In this document: in pieces, positions 7,830-16,500 of the stretch
Layout: each line of letters starts with the position of its first letter
Position numbering within the stretch: position 1 is the first letter of the stretch
DNA from: Paenisporosarcina sp049671445
GTDB taxonomy: Bacteria > Bacillota > Bacilli > Bacillales_A > Planococcaceae
NCBI RefSeq assembly: GCF_049671445.1
Contig: NZ_JBATUX010000106.1
Coordinates: forward strand, 1 to 27,083
Length of the DNA stretch: 27,083 bases
Direction of reading: 5' to 3'
Position numbers and translations under genes: made by a program
Notes under the pieces: model-generated
Seen by the model: only the letters and a program-made list of their open reading frames with translations
Databases searched by the model: none
What the model was told of the DNA's origin: nothing

Positions 7830-7954
7830 GTGATTTCCGTTTCAGGCGGAAGCTTTCCGCGGGCGGTCCGTGAGCCTCCTCATCGGCAAGCGATTGCGGG
7901 GTCTCACCTGGACACGCTTTTCCCGCTGGAGTCGCCGCCTTTCACTACAATCAC
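7830..7954. repeat. GC-rich dispersed intergenic repeat of Bacillales type
   Basis: This 125-base element is far richer in G and C than its surroundings and has partly inverted ends: GTGATT...AGGCGG on the left against CCGCCT...AATCAC on the right. Internal phrases such as GCTTTCCGCGGGCGG and CCCGCTGGAGTCGCCGCC match my memory of a non-coding repeat seen many times between genes in Bacillus and Planococcaceae genomes. It has no credible ORF. Its role is unknown; a folded, possibly mobile or MITE-like element is the best guess. The rest of the 546-base gap between degV and the recombinase-like gene holds no supported gene. Confidence 0.65.
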
Positions 7955-8194
7955 TTTTTATATTTAAAAATGAGATTTATAGATAATAGCTCTTGTATAA
8001 TTGATGTACTTAATTTAGGTGGTGTCCCGATGATTTTCAATCAAGAATCTTTCGTTTCAAAAAACCATAAAGTCGAAAGAACATACAGTACAAGAATCGT
8101 TTCAAAATAGCGAGGAATTTAAAGGGAAAGCAAATCTCATTATATACTCGCCTTATTAATCTGACTTACGAATGGAACATTTAACGCAATTTTC

Positions 8195-8219
8195 AGTGGC
8201 CAATCCTTTAGGGGGCGAC
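8195..8219. repeat. 25-base hairpin repeat, right copy
   Basis: This copy differs from 7712-7736 at three positions. One change breaks the third pair of the GTGGCC/GGCGAC stem. It is followed by five T residues, so it reads as a weak terminator on the plus strand. Confidence 0.55.
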
Positions 8220-8247
8220 TTTTTCTTTGACTATATATGCTCTACTA

Positions 8248-8790
8248 TCAATTTTCTAAGTTGCGATACAAAGTTGATTTACTAATACCAGTGGCTTCTT
8301 TTATTTCAGCTAAGGAATAGTTTTTGCTGTCATACATGACAATCGCCTTTTGAACATTTTCATCTGGCTTTCTTGGACGTCCTGCAATATTCCCCTTCTT
8401 TTGTGCTTCGTTTAAACCGCTTTTTGTTTTTTCACTAATAACATCACTTTGGAATTGAACAAGATGTCTTACTATTTCATTGAAAGAATACCCTTCATTT
8501 TTGCTCGTATCAATATTTTCATGTAATGAAATTAGTGAAGCCCCTTTTTGTTCTACTTCACCCAATAACTCGATTAAATGTCGACTTGAATCAGCCAAAT
8601 TATATAATTTAAACACATAGATTCGGTCGCCATTTTGAAGGTTTTCAATCATATGGTCTAATGCCATTCTATTCTTTGCAGAGTCATGCTTTTCTTCCAC
8701 GATGTGGATATCATTTATAGTAGATAATCTTTGAATTTGAGTGGATACATTTTGATCGTCGTGTGTAGGTCTTACATAACCGAAGTACAT
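8248..8790 (-). CDS. Serine-recombinase (resolvase) family protein lacking the catalytic serine
   Basis: The 180-residue protein has the resolvase N-terminal domain, the long helix region (VQFQSDVISEKTKSGLNEAQ) and a C-terminal helix-turn-helix (LAEIKEATGISKSTLYRNL) after the family's GRPRKP hinge. In active enzymes the N-terminal motif is Y-x-R-V-S-T-x-D-Q; here it is YVRPTHDDQ, with Thr9 at the place of the nucleophilic Ser. The LDRLxR motif that carries two catalytic arginines is LYNLAD (62-67). Strand exchange is therefore unlikely, and a DNA-binding or regulatory role is an inference. ATG 8790 follows AAGGAG with seven bases between; the in-frame upstream ATGs lack this. Confidence 0.85.
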   Translation of the reverse strand: MYFGYVRPTHDDQNVSTQIQRLSTINDIHIVEEKHDSAKNRMALDHMIENLQNGDRIYVFKLYNLADSSRHLIELLGEVEQKGASLISLHENIDTSKNEGYSFNEIVRHLVQFQSDVISEKTKSGLNEAQKKGNIAGRPRKPDENVQKAIVMYDSKNYSLAEIKEATGISKSTLYRNLEN

Positions 8791-8959
8791 AGCTTCACTC
8801 CTTACAAGGTTCATGCTTAGTTTACCATATAGCAATATATAATTCGCTTTAAAATGGTTCCTTTTTGGGAAAATAAATGCTACACTACATCTCGTGGATT
8901 TAAATCGTGATTATAATGAGAGTTTATAGTCGAAAAATAATATATGAGGTGATTTACAA

Positions 8960-10399
8960 GTGATAGAAAAAATAAGAGTAGAGTGGTTTTCAAACATACG
9001 AGGAGATATATTAGCAGGAATTGTCGTTGCTCTGGCACTAATTCCTGAAGCCATCGCTTTCTCAATTATTGCAGGGGTTAATCCAATGGTAGGGCTCTAT
9101 GCATCTTTTAGTATCGCAGTCATTATCGCATTTGTCGGAGGACGACCAGGCATGATTTCAGCTGCAACTGGGGCAATGGCGTTATTGATGGTTCCGCTTG
9201 TAAAAGAGTATGGAATTGAGTATTTGCTTGCAGCAACTATTTTAACTGGGGTTATTCAAATTCTTTTTGGTATCTTCAAAGTAGCAAGAGTCATGAAATT
9301 CATTCCTCGAGCAGTTATGATTGGGTTTGTAAACGCGCTTGCCATTCTCATTTTCTTGGCACAAGTTCCGCACTTCTTAGGGATTTCAACAATGACCTAT
9401 GTTTTTGTAGCAGCCACTTTATTAATTGTCTATATTCTGCCTAGATTTTTGAAGTCTATTCCAGCTCCATTAATTGCAATTATTGCCTTATCAGCACTAG
9501 CTATTTTCGCAAACATGGATTTGCGAACCGTTGGTGATTTAGGAACACTTACCCAATCACTTCCTACTTTCTTCATTCCAAATGTGCCGTTTACCTTAGA
9601 AACGTTGATGATAATATTCCCATTCTCGCTGGCGTTAGCCATTGTTGGTTTACTCGAAACCCTTTTAACAGCAACCATTGTTGATGATATGACAGGGACA
9701 GATAGTAATAAAAATAAGGAGTCTCGTGGTCAAGGGATTGCGAACTTTATTAATGGTTTCTTTGGAGGAATGGCAGGTTGTGCGATGATCGGACAATCCG
9801 TTATTAATGTGAAATCAGGTGGTAGAGGCCGCCTTTCTACCTTAATTGCCGGTTTATTTCTCATGTTCTTAATCATTGTTCTAGGCGATTTAGTTATCCA
9901 AATTCCTATGCCTGTGCTTGTGGGAATCATGATCATGGTTTCTATCGGTACGTTTGATTGGTCATCTTTTACCTACTTGAAGAAAGCGCCAATCACTGAT
10001 TCAGTTGTTATGGTAGCAACTGTCGTCATCGTGGTATTCACGCACGATCTTTCTAAAGGCGTTATTGCCGGTGTAATACTAAGTGCTATCTTCTTTGTCG
10101 CTAAAATTTCAAAAGTGTATGTGACGGAAAAAGTTGAGAATGAAATTTCTACTTTTACGGTAGAAGGACAATTGTTCTTTGCGTCAGTTGAAAGTTTCTT
10201 AGAAGCTTTTGATTTTACTGTAGAAAACGAACAAATCATCATTGATTTCTCTCAGACACATGTATGGGATGACTCAGGTGTTGGTGCTATCGATAAAGTC
10301 GTTTTAAAATATTATGAAAACAATAATAAAGTTGCCTTAATCGGTTTAAATGCAACGAGTCAGCAGCTTGTAGATAAATTAGCGATTTTTAATAATTAA
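8960..10399 (+). CDS. SulP family anion transporter with STAS domain
   Basis: This 479-residue membrane protein belongs to the SLC26/SulP family, which moves sulfate, bicarbonate, dicarboxylates or similar anions. About 10-12 hydrophobic helices fill residues 15-375, starting with the family phrase RGDILAGIVVALALIPEAIAFS and including GMISAATGAMA and FGGMAGCAMIGQS. The cytosolic C-terminal STAS domain covers about 385-479 and has DFSQTHVWDDSGVGAID, the expected strand and loop. The size matches the short B. subtilis YbaR-like group. The start is GTG 8960 with GAGGTGA upstream; a TATAAT at 8912-8917 is a possible -10 box without a clear -35. The substrate cannot be assigned. Confidence 0.92.
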   Translation: MIEKIRVEWFSNIRGDILAGIVVALALIPEAIAFSIIAGVNPMVGLYASFSIAVIIAFVGGRPGMISAATGAMALLMVPLVKEYGIEYLLAATILTGVIQILFGIFKVARVMKFIPRAVMIGFVNALAILIFLAQVPHFLGISTMTYVFVAATLLIVYILPRFLKSIPAPLIAIIALSALAIFANMDLRTVGDLGTLTQSLPTFFIPNVPFTLETLMIIFPFSLALAIVGLLETLLTATIVDDMTGTDSNKNKESRGQGIANFINGFFGGMAGCAMIGQSVINVKSGGRGRLSTLIAGLFLMFLIIVLGDLVIQIPMPVLVGIMIMVSIGTFDWSSFTYLKKAPITDSVVMVATVVIVVFTHDLSKGVIAGVILSAIFFVAKISKVYVTEKVENEISTFTVEGQLFFASVESFLEAFDFTVENEQIIIDFSQTHVWDDSGVGAIDKVVLKYYENNNKVALIGLNATSQQLVDKLAIFNN

Positions 10400-10405
10400 A
10401 TGAAA

Positions 10406-10450
10406 AAAGGCGCATCAAACACTAGTTATAGAAGTGTTTGATGTGCCTTT
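10406..10450. terminator. Shared terminator between convergent SulP and cdaR genes
   Basis: An 18-bp stem (10406-10423 with 10433-10450, one G-T pair) lies between convergent genes. The run of six A residues at 10403-10408 makes a good T tract for the minus strand; the plus side has only three T residues. It mainly serves the cdaR-like gene. Confidence 0.85.
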
Positions 10451-10465
10451 AACTTGTTAATACAT

Positions 10466-11539
10466 TTATTCACGCATCAACCAAAGTGCCAACTGAAGGA
10501 CAAGAGCATCTTGGAAACTATACGGATTGTATCCAGTTGATTCGTGAATTTTCTTTAAGCGATATGTCAACGTATGACGATGTATAGTTAAGACTTCTGC
10601 ACAAACGGAGAGTTGTTGATCGGACTTGAAATATTCAATAAGCGTCGTGCAATATTTTTCATCAAGTCCGTGTAATACACGATTTGAAAATTGTTTGGCT
10701 TCCACTGAGTTACTTTTTTTGAGCAAAGAAAGCACTTCTACTTCTTCAAAATAAGTAATTTTATTCGTTGGATGTCCATATTGTAAGGCTAATTTTGCAG
10801 TTTGAAAAGATTGTTGAACATCCTCAATTGACTCTACTGGTTTCCCAACACTAAGACGAACTGAAAGGTTTTTCTGCAAATAAGCAGGTAACTTTTCAAT
10901 CTTTTTATGAACTTCCTCACTATTAAATCCAGCAGTTAAGATAAAGAGCTCGTTTAATTGATAATGTCCAACCATAACATCTTCATTATCGAAGTAATCT
11001 TCAAGTTGTTGAACTGTGCCATGGTATTGAGTGGAGGGCAGTTCCAAGAGGATTGTGACAAACGGTGAATGAAGATGAAATCCAAGTCTGTCTAATCTTT
11101 CATATAAAATAGGTGGAAAGGATTTGGACGAGATCATCTCTTCAAAAACCATTTCTTTCATTTTTCTCTTCCACTCAGATTTAGAGACTATCAACGATTG
11201 ATGAATCATCATTTCTGTTGTTAGCTGTAGAAGTGTAGCCACGTCTTTGAGTGCTGTTGGATTTCCAGTAATTCCAATGATACCAATTAGGTGTTGCTGA
11301 AAGTAAACGGGCATATTAATCCCAGGTTTTGATCCATGCCATTTGTGAGCATTTTTTTCTGTAATCAACAATGGTTTCTGTGTCTTTGCAACATGTACGG
11401 CGCCCTCATGGATATTCTCCACACGTTCAAGTTCTCCTGAAGCTAAAATCATGCCATTCGTGTCCATCACATTAATATTTCGGTTTAGACGAATCATCGT
11501 TTGTTCTACAATTTGATTTGCCAATTGTTTGGTTAGCAT
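10466..11539 (-). CDS. cdaR: CdaR-type sugar diacid / glycerate regulator
   Basis: The 357-residue transcription factor has the sugar diacid recognition domain at about residues 1-135 (LANQIVEQTMIRLNRNINVMD, GMILASGE, PVYFQQHLIGIIGITG), a central GGDEF-like regulatory section, and a PucR-type helix-turn-helix at the C-terminus (EVLTIHRHTLTYRLKKI). In Escherichia coli CdaR activates glycerate, glucarate and galactarate genes. Here the gene is divergent from glycerate kinase and a GntP permease, so these are its likely targets. ATG 11539 has GGAGG directly upstream; an in-frame earlier start would add an unrelated N-terminal stretch. The name here means the carbohydrate diacid regulator, not the c-di-AMP cyclase partner of the same name. 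Confidence 0.88.
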   Translation of the reverse strand: MLTKQLANQIVEQTMIRLNRNINVMDTNGMILASGELERVENIHEGAVHVAKTQKPLLITEKNAHKWHGSKPGINMPVYFQQHLIGIIGITGNPTALKDVATLLQLTTEMMIHQSLIVSKSEWKRKMKEMVFEEMISSKSFPPILYERLDRLGFHLHSPFVTILLELPSTQYHGTVQQLEDYFDNEDVMVGHYQLNELFILTAGFNSEEVHKKIEKLPAYLQKNLSVRLSVGKPVESIEDVQQSFQTAKLALQYGHPTNKITYFEEVEVLSLLKKSNSVEAKQFSNRVLHGLDEKYCTTLIEYFKSDQQLSVCAEVLTIHRHTLTYRLKKIHESTGYNPYSFQDALVLQLALWLMRE

Positions 11540-11634
11540 ATGTCCTCCGTCATGTATAAAATATAATAGATAAAAAACTGAAAATTCATACACCAAGTAT
11601 AATGTATTTCTCTTTGATTATCACTATACTATTT

Positions 11635-11648
11635 TGTAAGCGCTTACC
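11635..11648. promoter_or_regulatory. cre box (CcpA site) upstream of glycerate kinase
   Basis: TGTAAGCGCTTACC matches the cre consensus TGWAANCGNTNWCA at every position except the last. It lies immediately after a possible -10 box TATACT (11625-11630) and 15 bases before the kinase start, so bound CcpA would block transcription initiation. This suggests glucose-type catabolite repression of the glycerate operon. Confidence 0.7.
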
Positions 11649-11663
11649 GAAGGGGTGAATAAA

Positions 11664-12800
11664 ATGAAAATCGTCATAAGTCCTGACTCATTTAAAGGAA
11701 GCTTGGCAGCAGATGAAGTAGCCAAAGCAATGGCAGTAGGAATAAGGGCTTTTGATCAGTCGATTGAAACAATCCTATTGCCCGTAGCTGATGGAGGGGA
11801 AGGCACTTTAGAAAGCCTTATTAGTGCTACATATGGAAGAATTGTTTCTGTTTATGTTCAAGATCCTCTTGAAAGAAGAATTTCTGCTAACTACGGTATT
11901 TTAGGTGATGGAGAAACTTGTGTGATTGAAATGGCAAAAGCATCTGGTTTGACGCTTTTACATTGGGAGGAAAGAAACCCTTTATATACAACTTCTTATG
12001 GAACAGGTGAATTAATCAAGCATGCTTTAGATGCTGGATTTCGGAAGTTTATTGTAGGAATTGGTGGCAGTGCAACCAATGATGGCGGGGCGGGAATGTT
12101 AAAAGCTCTTGGTATTAAGTTTCAAACTCAAAAGGGGGAAGACATTGGGACTGGTGGGGGAGCGCTTGAACAGTTAGCGCATATTGACCAGGATAAGTTT
12201 GATCATCGAATAGCAGAATCAGAATTTATCATAGCTTGCGATGTAGATAATCCATTAATAGGGATAAATGGTGCTTCACATATTTTCGGTCCGCAAAAAG
12301 GCGCGACAGAAGAGATTGTTTCTATCTTAGATCAAAACTTAAAGACATTAGCAGATGCTATCGAACGTATACATGGAGTATCTATTCATCAACGCCAAGG
12401 TGCGGGAGCGGCTGGAGGTTTAGGTGGTGCGTTTCAAGCATTTTTCCCTCTCACAATGAAACCAGGAATTGACGTAGTGATGGAAGCAATCGGTTTTCGT
12501 GAACAAATAAAAAATGCCGATTTAGTCATTACAGGAGAAGGTAGGTCAGATGATCAAACTCTTTCTGGAAAAGCACCCTATGGAGTTGCGAAGGTAGCAC
12601 GTGAATATGGTGTTCCTGTGATGTTATTGTCTGGATACATAGAAACATCAAGTGAAAACAGATTGAGTACATATTTTGACGTTCTTGGAAGTGTGGTAAA
12701 TGAAACAGTTTCTAGACGAGAATCAATGACAAATGCCGCTCATTTTATAGAGATTCGAATGCATCAAATGATGTTGGGTTATAACCAAATCAAAAAATAA
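11664..12800 (+). CDS. glxK: Glycerate kinase (GarK/GlxK family)
   Basis: The enzyme phosphorylates D-glycerate with ATP, giving 2-phosphoglycerate in GarK-type members. The 378-residue protein begins MKIVISPDSFKGSLAA, the family signature, and has LLPVADGGEGTLE, the glycine-rich IGGSATNDGGAGMLKALG, GAGAAGGLGGAF and VITGEGRSDDQT in the expected order. Length and layout match type 1 glycerate kinases. I chose ATG 11664, with AGGGGTG six bases upstream; GTG 11655 is in frame but overlaps that site. It is the first gene of an operon with the GntP permease, which starts 13 bases after it, and is probably under CdaR and CcpA control. Confidence 0.93.
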   Translation: MKIVISPDSFKGSLAADEVAKAMAVGIRAFDQSIETILLPVADGGEGTLESLISATYGRIVSVYVQDPLERRISANYGILGDGETCVIEMAKASGLTLLHWEERNPLYTTSYGTGELIKHALDAGFRKFIVGIGGSATNDGGAGMLKALGIKFQTQKGEDIGTGGGALEQLAHIDQDKFDHRIAESEFIIACDVDNPLIGINGASHIFGPQKGATEEIVSILDQNLKTLADAIERIHGVSIHQRQGAGAAGGLGGAFQAFFPLTMKPGIDVVMEAIGFREQIKNADLVITGEGRSDDQTLSGKAPYGVAKVAREYGVPVMLLSGYIETSSENRLSTYFDVLGSVVNETVSRRESMTNAAHFIEIRMHQMMLGYNQIKK

Positions 12801-12813
12801 GGGGGAATTAGGG

Positions 12814-14160
12814 ATGTTATTATTCATTATTTTACTAGGGGTAGTATTGATTGTAGTAGCGACAGCCGTTTTTAAAGTTCATCCATTTTTAGCATTATTA
12901 TTCAGCGCGTTTTTTGTAGGGATTGCATCAGGCATGCCGTTGCTATCGGTCGTTGAAAATGTAAATACCGGTTTTGGTGGCTTGATGACGAGTATTGGAC
13001 TTGTCATTGTCGCAGGTACAATTATCGGGGTTATTTTAGAGAAATCAGGTGCTGCATTTAGAATGGCAGAAGTGGTACTGCGTGTTCTTGGGGACAAGAG
13101 ACCTCAGCTAGCCATGTCTGTAATTGGGTATATCGTTTCAATACCCGTGTTCTGTGACTCAGGCTATATTATTTTAACTAGCTTGAAAAAAGCTTTAGCG
13201 AAGCGAGCAAAAGTAACGATTGCTTCAATGGGAATCGCACTTGCAACTGGGCTATACGCAACACATGTGCTCGTTCCTCCCACACCAGGTCCAATCGCTG
13301 CAGCTGGAAATATTGGAGCAGCAGATTATTTAGGAACTATCATTTTAATCGGTTTGTTAGTGGCTATTCCAGCTACAATTGTTGGCTATTTCTGGGCAGT
13401 AAAAGTGGGTTCTAAAATCGAGGTAGAAGCTGATAAAGAAGCATTAGAATTAAATTATGATGAAATCGTCAAATCGTTTGGCATAATGCCATCTACATTC
13501 AAATCATTTTTACCAATCGTATTACCAATCGTACTAATCGGTATCGGATCAGTTGCTACATTATTGGGAGAAGAAAGTGGCTGGATTAACTTCTTGAAAT
13601 TTCTAGGCTCACCATCTGTAGCATTATTACTTGGTGTCTTGGCATCGTTCTTATTATTACCAGAACTTAATGAAAACACATTAACAAATTGGGTAGGAGA
13701 AGCACTTAAAGAGGCTGCTCCAATTCTATTAATTACTGGAGCAGGCGGTGCATTCGGTACAGTAATTAAGAATACTGGCGTAGCGGAATTACTTCAAACG
13801 ATGGATTTGGGAGCACTTGCTACTGGATCACTTTTTTTACTAGTACCGTTCTTAATTTCAGCAGCTCTTAAAACAGCACAAGGTTCTTCAACAGCTGCAC
13901 TAGTAATTACATCTTCATTAATTGCACCCTTACTTCCGGAACTAGGAATTGAAGGGGCTATCCCATTAGCACTTGTAGTTATGGCTATTGGAGCGGGTGC
14001 CATGACAGTAAGTCATGTAAATGATAGCTTTTTCTGGGTGGTTACACAATATAGTGGCATGAAAGTAACGGATGCCTACAAGGCGATGACAATGGCGACA
14101 TTGTTAATGGGTATCACAACTATTGCTGTGACGATGTTGTTATGGGTAGTAATGGTATAA
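12814..14160 (+). CDS. GntP family permease (gluconate/glycerate type)
   Basis: This 448-residue inner-membrane protein has about 12-14 hydrophobic segments and belongs to the gluconate:H+ symporter family. Family phrases are FCDSGYIILTSL, ATHVLVPPTPGPIAAA, LKTAQGSSTAALV and SHVNDSFFWVV near the C-terminus. AAGGGGGA (12799-12806) precedes ATG 12814. It directly follows glycerate kinase, so glycerate is a sensible substrate, with gluconate or another sugar acid as alternatives. The operon contains no gluconate kinase, which favours glycerate. A strong terminator follows. Confidence 0.92.
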   Translation: MLLFIILLGVVLIVVATAVFKVHPFLALLFSAFFVGIASGMPLLSVVENVNTGFGGLMTSIGLVIVAGTIIGVILEKSGAAFRMAEVVLRVLGDKRPQLAMSVIGYIVSIPVFCDSGYIILTSLKKALAKRAKVTIASMGIALATGLYATHVLVPPTPGPIAAAGNIGAADYLGTIILIGLLVAIPATIVGYFWAVKVGSKIEVEADKEALELNYDEIVKSFGIMPSTFKSFLPIVLPIVLIGIGSVATLLGEESGWINFLKFLGSPSVALLLGVLASFLLLPELNENTLTNWVGEALKEAAPILLITGAGGAFGTVIKNTGVAELLQTMDLGALATGSLFLLVPFLISAALKTAQGSSTAALVITSSLIAPLLPELGIEGAIPLALVVMAIGAGAMTVSHVNDSFFWVVTQYSGMKVTDAYKAMTMATLLMGITTIAVTMLLWVVMV

Positions 14161-14176
14161 ATTGATGAATAACTAG

Positions 14177-14214
14177 AAAGAAGCAGCCGGTTTTCAATTC
14201 CGGCTGCTTCTTTT
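14177..14214. terminator. Terminator of the glycerate operon
   Basis: A perfect 14-bp stem (14177-14190 with 14200-14213, AAGAAGCAGCCGG arm) with a 9-base loop ends in a short T run, 17 bases after the permease stop. Confidence 0.9.
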
Positions 14215-14265
14215 GTTAATAGAAATAAATTATTCTCTTCCTTTTCAAAAGCATGTTTTGTCTTT

Positions 14266-14278
14266 ACTAAACGTTTAC
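14266..14278. promoter_or_regulatory. cre-like sequence upstream of an EAL gene
   Basis: ACTAAACGTTTACA (14265-14278 with its flanking base) matches 12 of 14 cre consensus positions and contains the palindrome TAAACGTTTA. It lies about 35 bases upstream of a TATAAT (14312-14317) that could be the -10 box of the EAL gene. No good -35 box is seen. Binding by CcpA is only a possibility. Confidence 0.35.
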
Positions 14279-14361
14279 AATCGCTTAAAACGCCAAACAT
14301 ATTATTAACCGTATAATACAAGTGAGACAGATATTTTTGACAGCATGTTAAGGGAGATAGA

Positions 14362-15249
14362 ATGAACTATAATCGATTGACTACAATCATCAATTATCTA
14401 GAGTTTTTAAAGGCAAAACGAGGCGTCTTTTTTCAAGAGTTTAAGAAAAGTGAAGAATTTAAGGGGCTTATGCATCCTGGAAAAGTTAAAACCGTGTTTC
14501 AACCGATTTTGTCTTTATCAAAAGGAGACACAATTGGGTTTGAAATTCTTAATCGACCCCAAAGTACACCTTCGTTTCCAACGACTGAAAAGTTTTATGA
14601 TTATGTAGGTCAAAGCGATAATGTGTTTATGCTTGAGGGATTTTTGCGCAATCTTTCTCTGGAGAGGTATTCTGAGCAGTTGAGGTTTGCAAATGGTTAC
14701 GAGAATCAACTGGTGTTTCTTAATATACAGCCTCAAGTTTTAGCGGATCCAGCATATAGAAGTGGTAAAACGTTGGAGTTATTGGCTAAATATAATCTTT
14801 CTCCTAACCAGATTGTGCTGGAGCTAACAGAAAAAGAAGCAGTGATCGACTATAACCAATTTGAAAAGATCATAGATAATTATCGGCAACAAGGATTCCG
14901 TATTGCGGTGGATGATGCAGGAACGGGCTACAATAGTTTGAAAACACTTGTTTATTTAAAACCAGAGATTATTAAAATTGATAAGTCACTGATAAGGAAT
15001 ATTAACGATGATCCGGCCAAACAATATTTGGTAGAGCTTTTATTGGAATTTGCTGTGCAGTCTAAAACGGAGGTAATTGCTGAAGGGATAGAAACTCTAA
15101 CAGAACTAAGTTATTTACAAAACCTTGGTGTTCAACTCGGACAGGGGTATGCACTTGGAAAGCCAACACCTACTTTAAATAAAGGATACTTACCTCTAAC
15201 AAAGTCCCATATAGCAAGTCGTATTCCTCAGTTGTATAAGGCAAAGTAA
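14362..15249 (+). CDS. EAL domain c-di-GMP phosphodiesterase
   Basis: EAL proteins hydrolyse cyclic di-GMP to pGpG. The 295-residue protein is almost only an EAL domain (about residues 42-280) after a 40-residue helical N-terminus, with no membrane segment or GGDEF domain. The signature triad reads E61-I-L instead of EAL. The metal-binding set is complete: E61, N121 (FLNIQP), E154 (ELTE), D184 and D185 (VDDAGTGY), K205 (IKID) and E241 (AEGIE), so activity is likely. GGGAG before ATG 14362 supports the start. It is a lone gene, cytosolic, with a possible cre-like site upstream. Confidence 0.9.
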   Translation: MNYNRLTTIINYLEFLKAKRGVFFQEFKKSEEFKGLMHPGKVKTVFQPILSLSKGDTIGFEILNRPQSTPSFPTTEKFYDYVGQSDNVFMLEGFLRNLSLERYSEQLRFANGYENQLVFLNIQPQVLADPAYRSGKTLELLAKYNLSPNQIVLELTEKEAVIDYNQFEKIIDNYRQQGFRIAVDDAGTGYNSLKTLVYLKPEIIKIDKSLIRNINDDPAKQYLVELLLEFAVQSKTEVIAEGIETLTELSYLQNLGVQLGQGYALGKPTPTLNKGYLPLTKSHIASRIPQLYKAK

Positions 15250-15267
15250 AAGAATTGTGCAAATAAA

Positions 15268-15320
15268 AACCCATCACATGTCCAAATCATTGTTGATTTG
15301 AACGAGTGATGGGTTGTTTT
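15268..15320. terminator. Shared terminator between the EAL gene and trhO
   Basis: A 10-bp stem (15268-15277 with 15306-15315, AACCCATCAC arm) encloses a second small hairpin (CAAATCA with TGATTTG). The A-rich left flank gives a good T tract for the minus-strand trhO; the right flank is T-rich for the EAL gene. Confidence 0.8.
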
Positions 15321-15321
15321 G

Positions 15322-16290
15322 TTATATGTTTTGTTTCTGACGATTAAGTTCTTTTAATCTCGCTTGAAATTGTTCTTCAGTCAATCCATGCTCCACGATA
15401 TAGCGATTGCGTGGATTTGTACGACATTCGTCTGAACAACTACGCAAGTATAGATGTTCGTTCTCTTCTGAACAAAGAATTTTATCGTTACATTGAGGAT
15501 TCGCACAGTTTACATAGCGTTCACAAGGCGTACCGTCAAAATGGTCTTTCCCGACAATGACATGCTCGACTCTATTGATTGGTACTGCTATACGCTGATC
15601 AAACACATACATTTGGCCGTCCCATAGTTGACCTTGTACTTCCGGGTCTGTACCGTATGTGTGGATTCCTCCGTGAAGTTGAGATACATCCTCATAGCCT
15701 TCTTTAACTAACCAACCAGAGAATTTTTCACAACGAATTCCGCCAGTACAATACGTTAAAATTTTCTTGCCTTCAAATTGTTCTTTGTTTTCACGCATCC
15801 ATGCTGGTAGGTCACGGAAGTTTTTAATATCCGGACGGACTGCACCGCGGAAATGACCTAAGTCGAATTCGTAATCATTTCGAGCATCGATTACGATCGT
15901 ATCATCTTGTTGCATTTTTTCGTAAAATTCTGTTGGTGACAAGTATTGACCGGTAATCTCGTTCGGGTTGATATCGTCTTCCCCGAGTCCAAGATGAACG
16001 ACTTCATTTTTTGCGCGTACATGCATTTTTTTGAAAGCATGACCATCTGCTGCATCGATTTTCCACATCATATCTGCAAAACGCTCATCACTCTTCATCA
16101 TATCCATATAAGCTTGAGTCTGTTCAAGGGTTCCTGAAACCGTACCGTTAATGCCTTCTGTTGAAACAAGAATACGCCCTAATAAACCGATTTCTTTGCA
16201 CGCAGCTAAGTGAGTTTGTGCGAATAATTCCGGTTCATCGATTAATACATATTTATAATATAACAAGACTTGATAAGTATTGTCTTCCAT
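15322..16290 (-). CDS. trhO: tRNA uridine(34) hydroxylase TrhO (rhodanese family)
   Basis: TrhO makes 5-hydroxyuridine at the wobble base of certain tRNAs in an oxygen-dependent reaction. The 322-residue protein has the N-terminal acylphosphatase-like domain (YYKYVLIDEPELF, GRILVSTEGINGTVSG) and a rhodanese domain with the catalytic loop CTGGIRCE at residues 181-188, Cys181 being the reactive residue. The C-terminus is Cys-rich (CERYVNCANPQCNDKILC, later CSDEC), probably a zinc site as in the family. ATG 16290 follows AAGGTGG on the minus strand. The gene stands alone; older names are YceA or UPF0176. Confidence 0.95.
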   Translation of the reverse strand: MEDNTYQVLLYYKYVLIDEPELFAQTHLAACKEIGLLGRILVSTEGINGTVSGTLEQTQAYMDMMKSDERFADMMWKIDAADGHAFKKMHVRAKNEVVHLGLGEDDINPNEITGQYLSPTEFYEKMQQDDTIVIDARNDYEFDLGHFRGAVRPDIKNFRDLPAWMRENKEQFEGKKILTYCTGGIRCEKFSGWLVKEGYEDVSQLHGGIHTYGTDPEVQGQLWDGQMYVFDQRIAVPINRVEHVIVGKDHFDGTPCERYVNCANPQCNDKILCSEENEHLYLRSCSDECRTNPRNRYIVEHGLTEEQFQARLKELNRQKQNI

Positions 16291-16500
16291 TTTATTTAAC
16301 CACCTTACATTTATGCTAATTCAATCAATAAATATATCATAAAAACGAATTTTTGACTAGAAATTTAGGGGATATATTAGTGCAGAATGTCTAGATAGCC
16401 CCTCTTTCACTTATTACACAAATAAATCATAGTAGTAATGGGATTCATCGCAATACAGCGATTTATAGTTGATAGGCTGATGAGTTGATGATTATATGGT

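Noticed and set aside
8041..8247. Plus-strand open frames around 8060-8245 reading like a degraded protein (QESFQNSEEFKGKANL)
   Set aside because: Stop codons interrupt every frame, no start fits, and I recognise no family; too weak to call a pseudogene.
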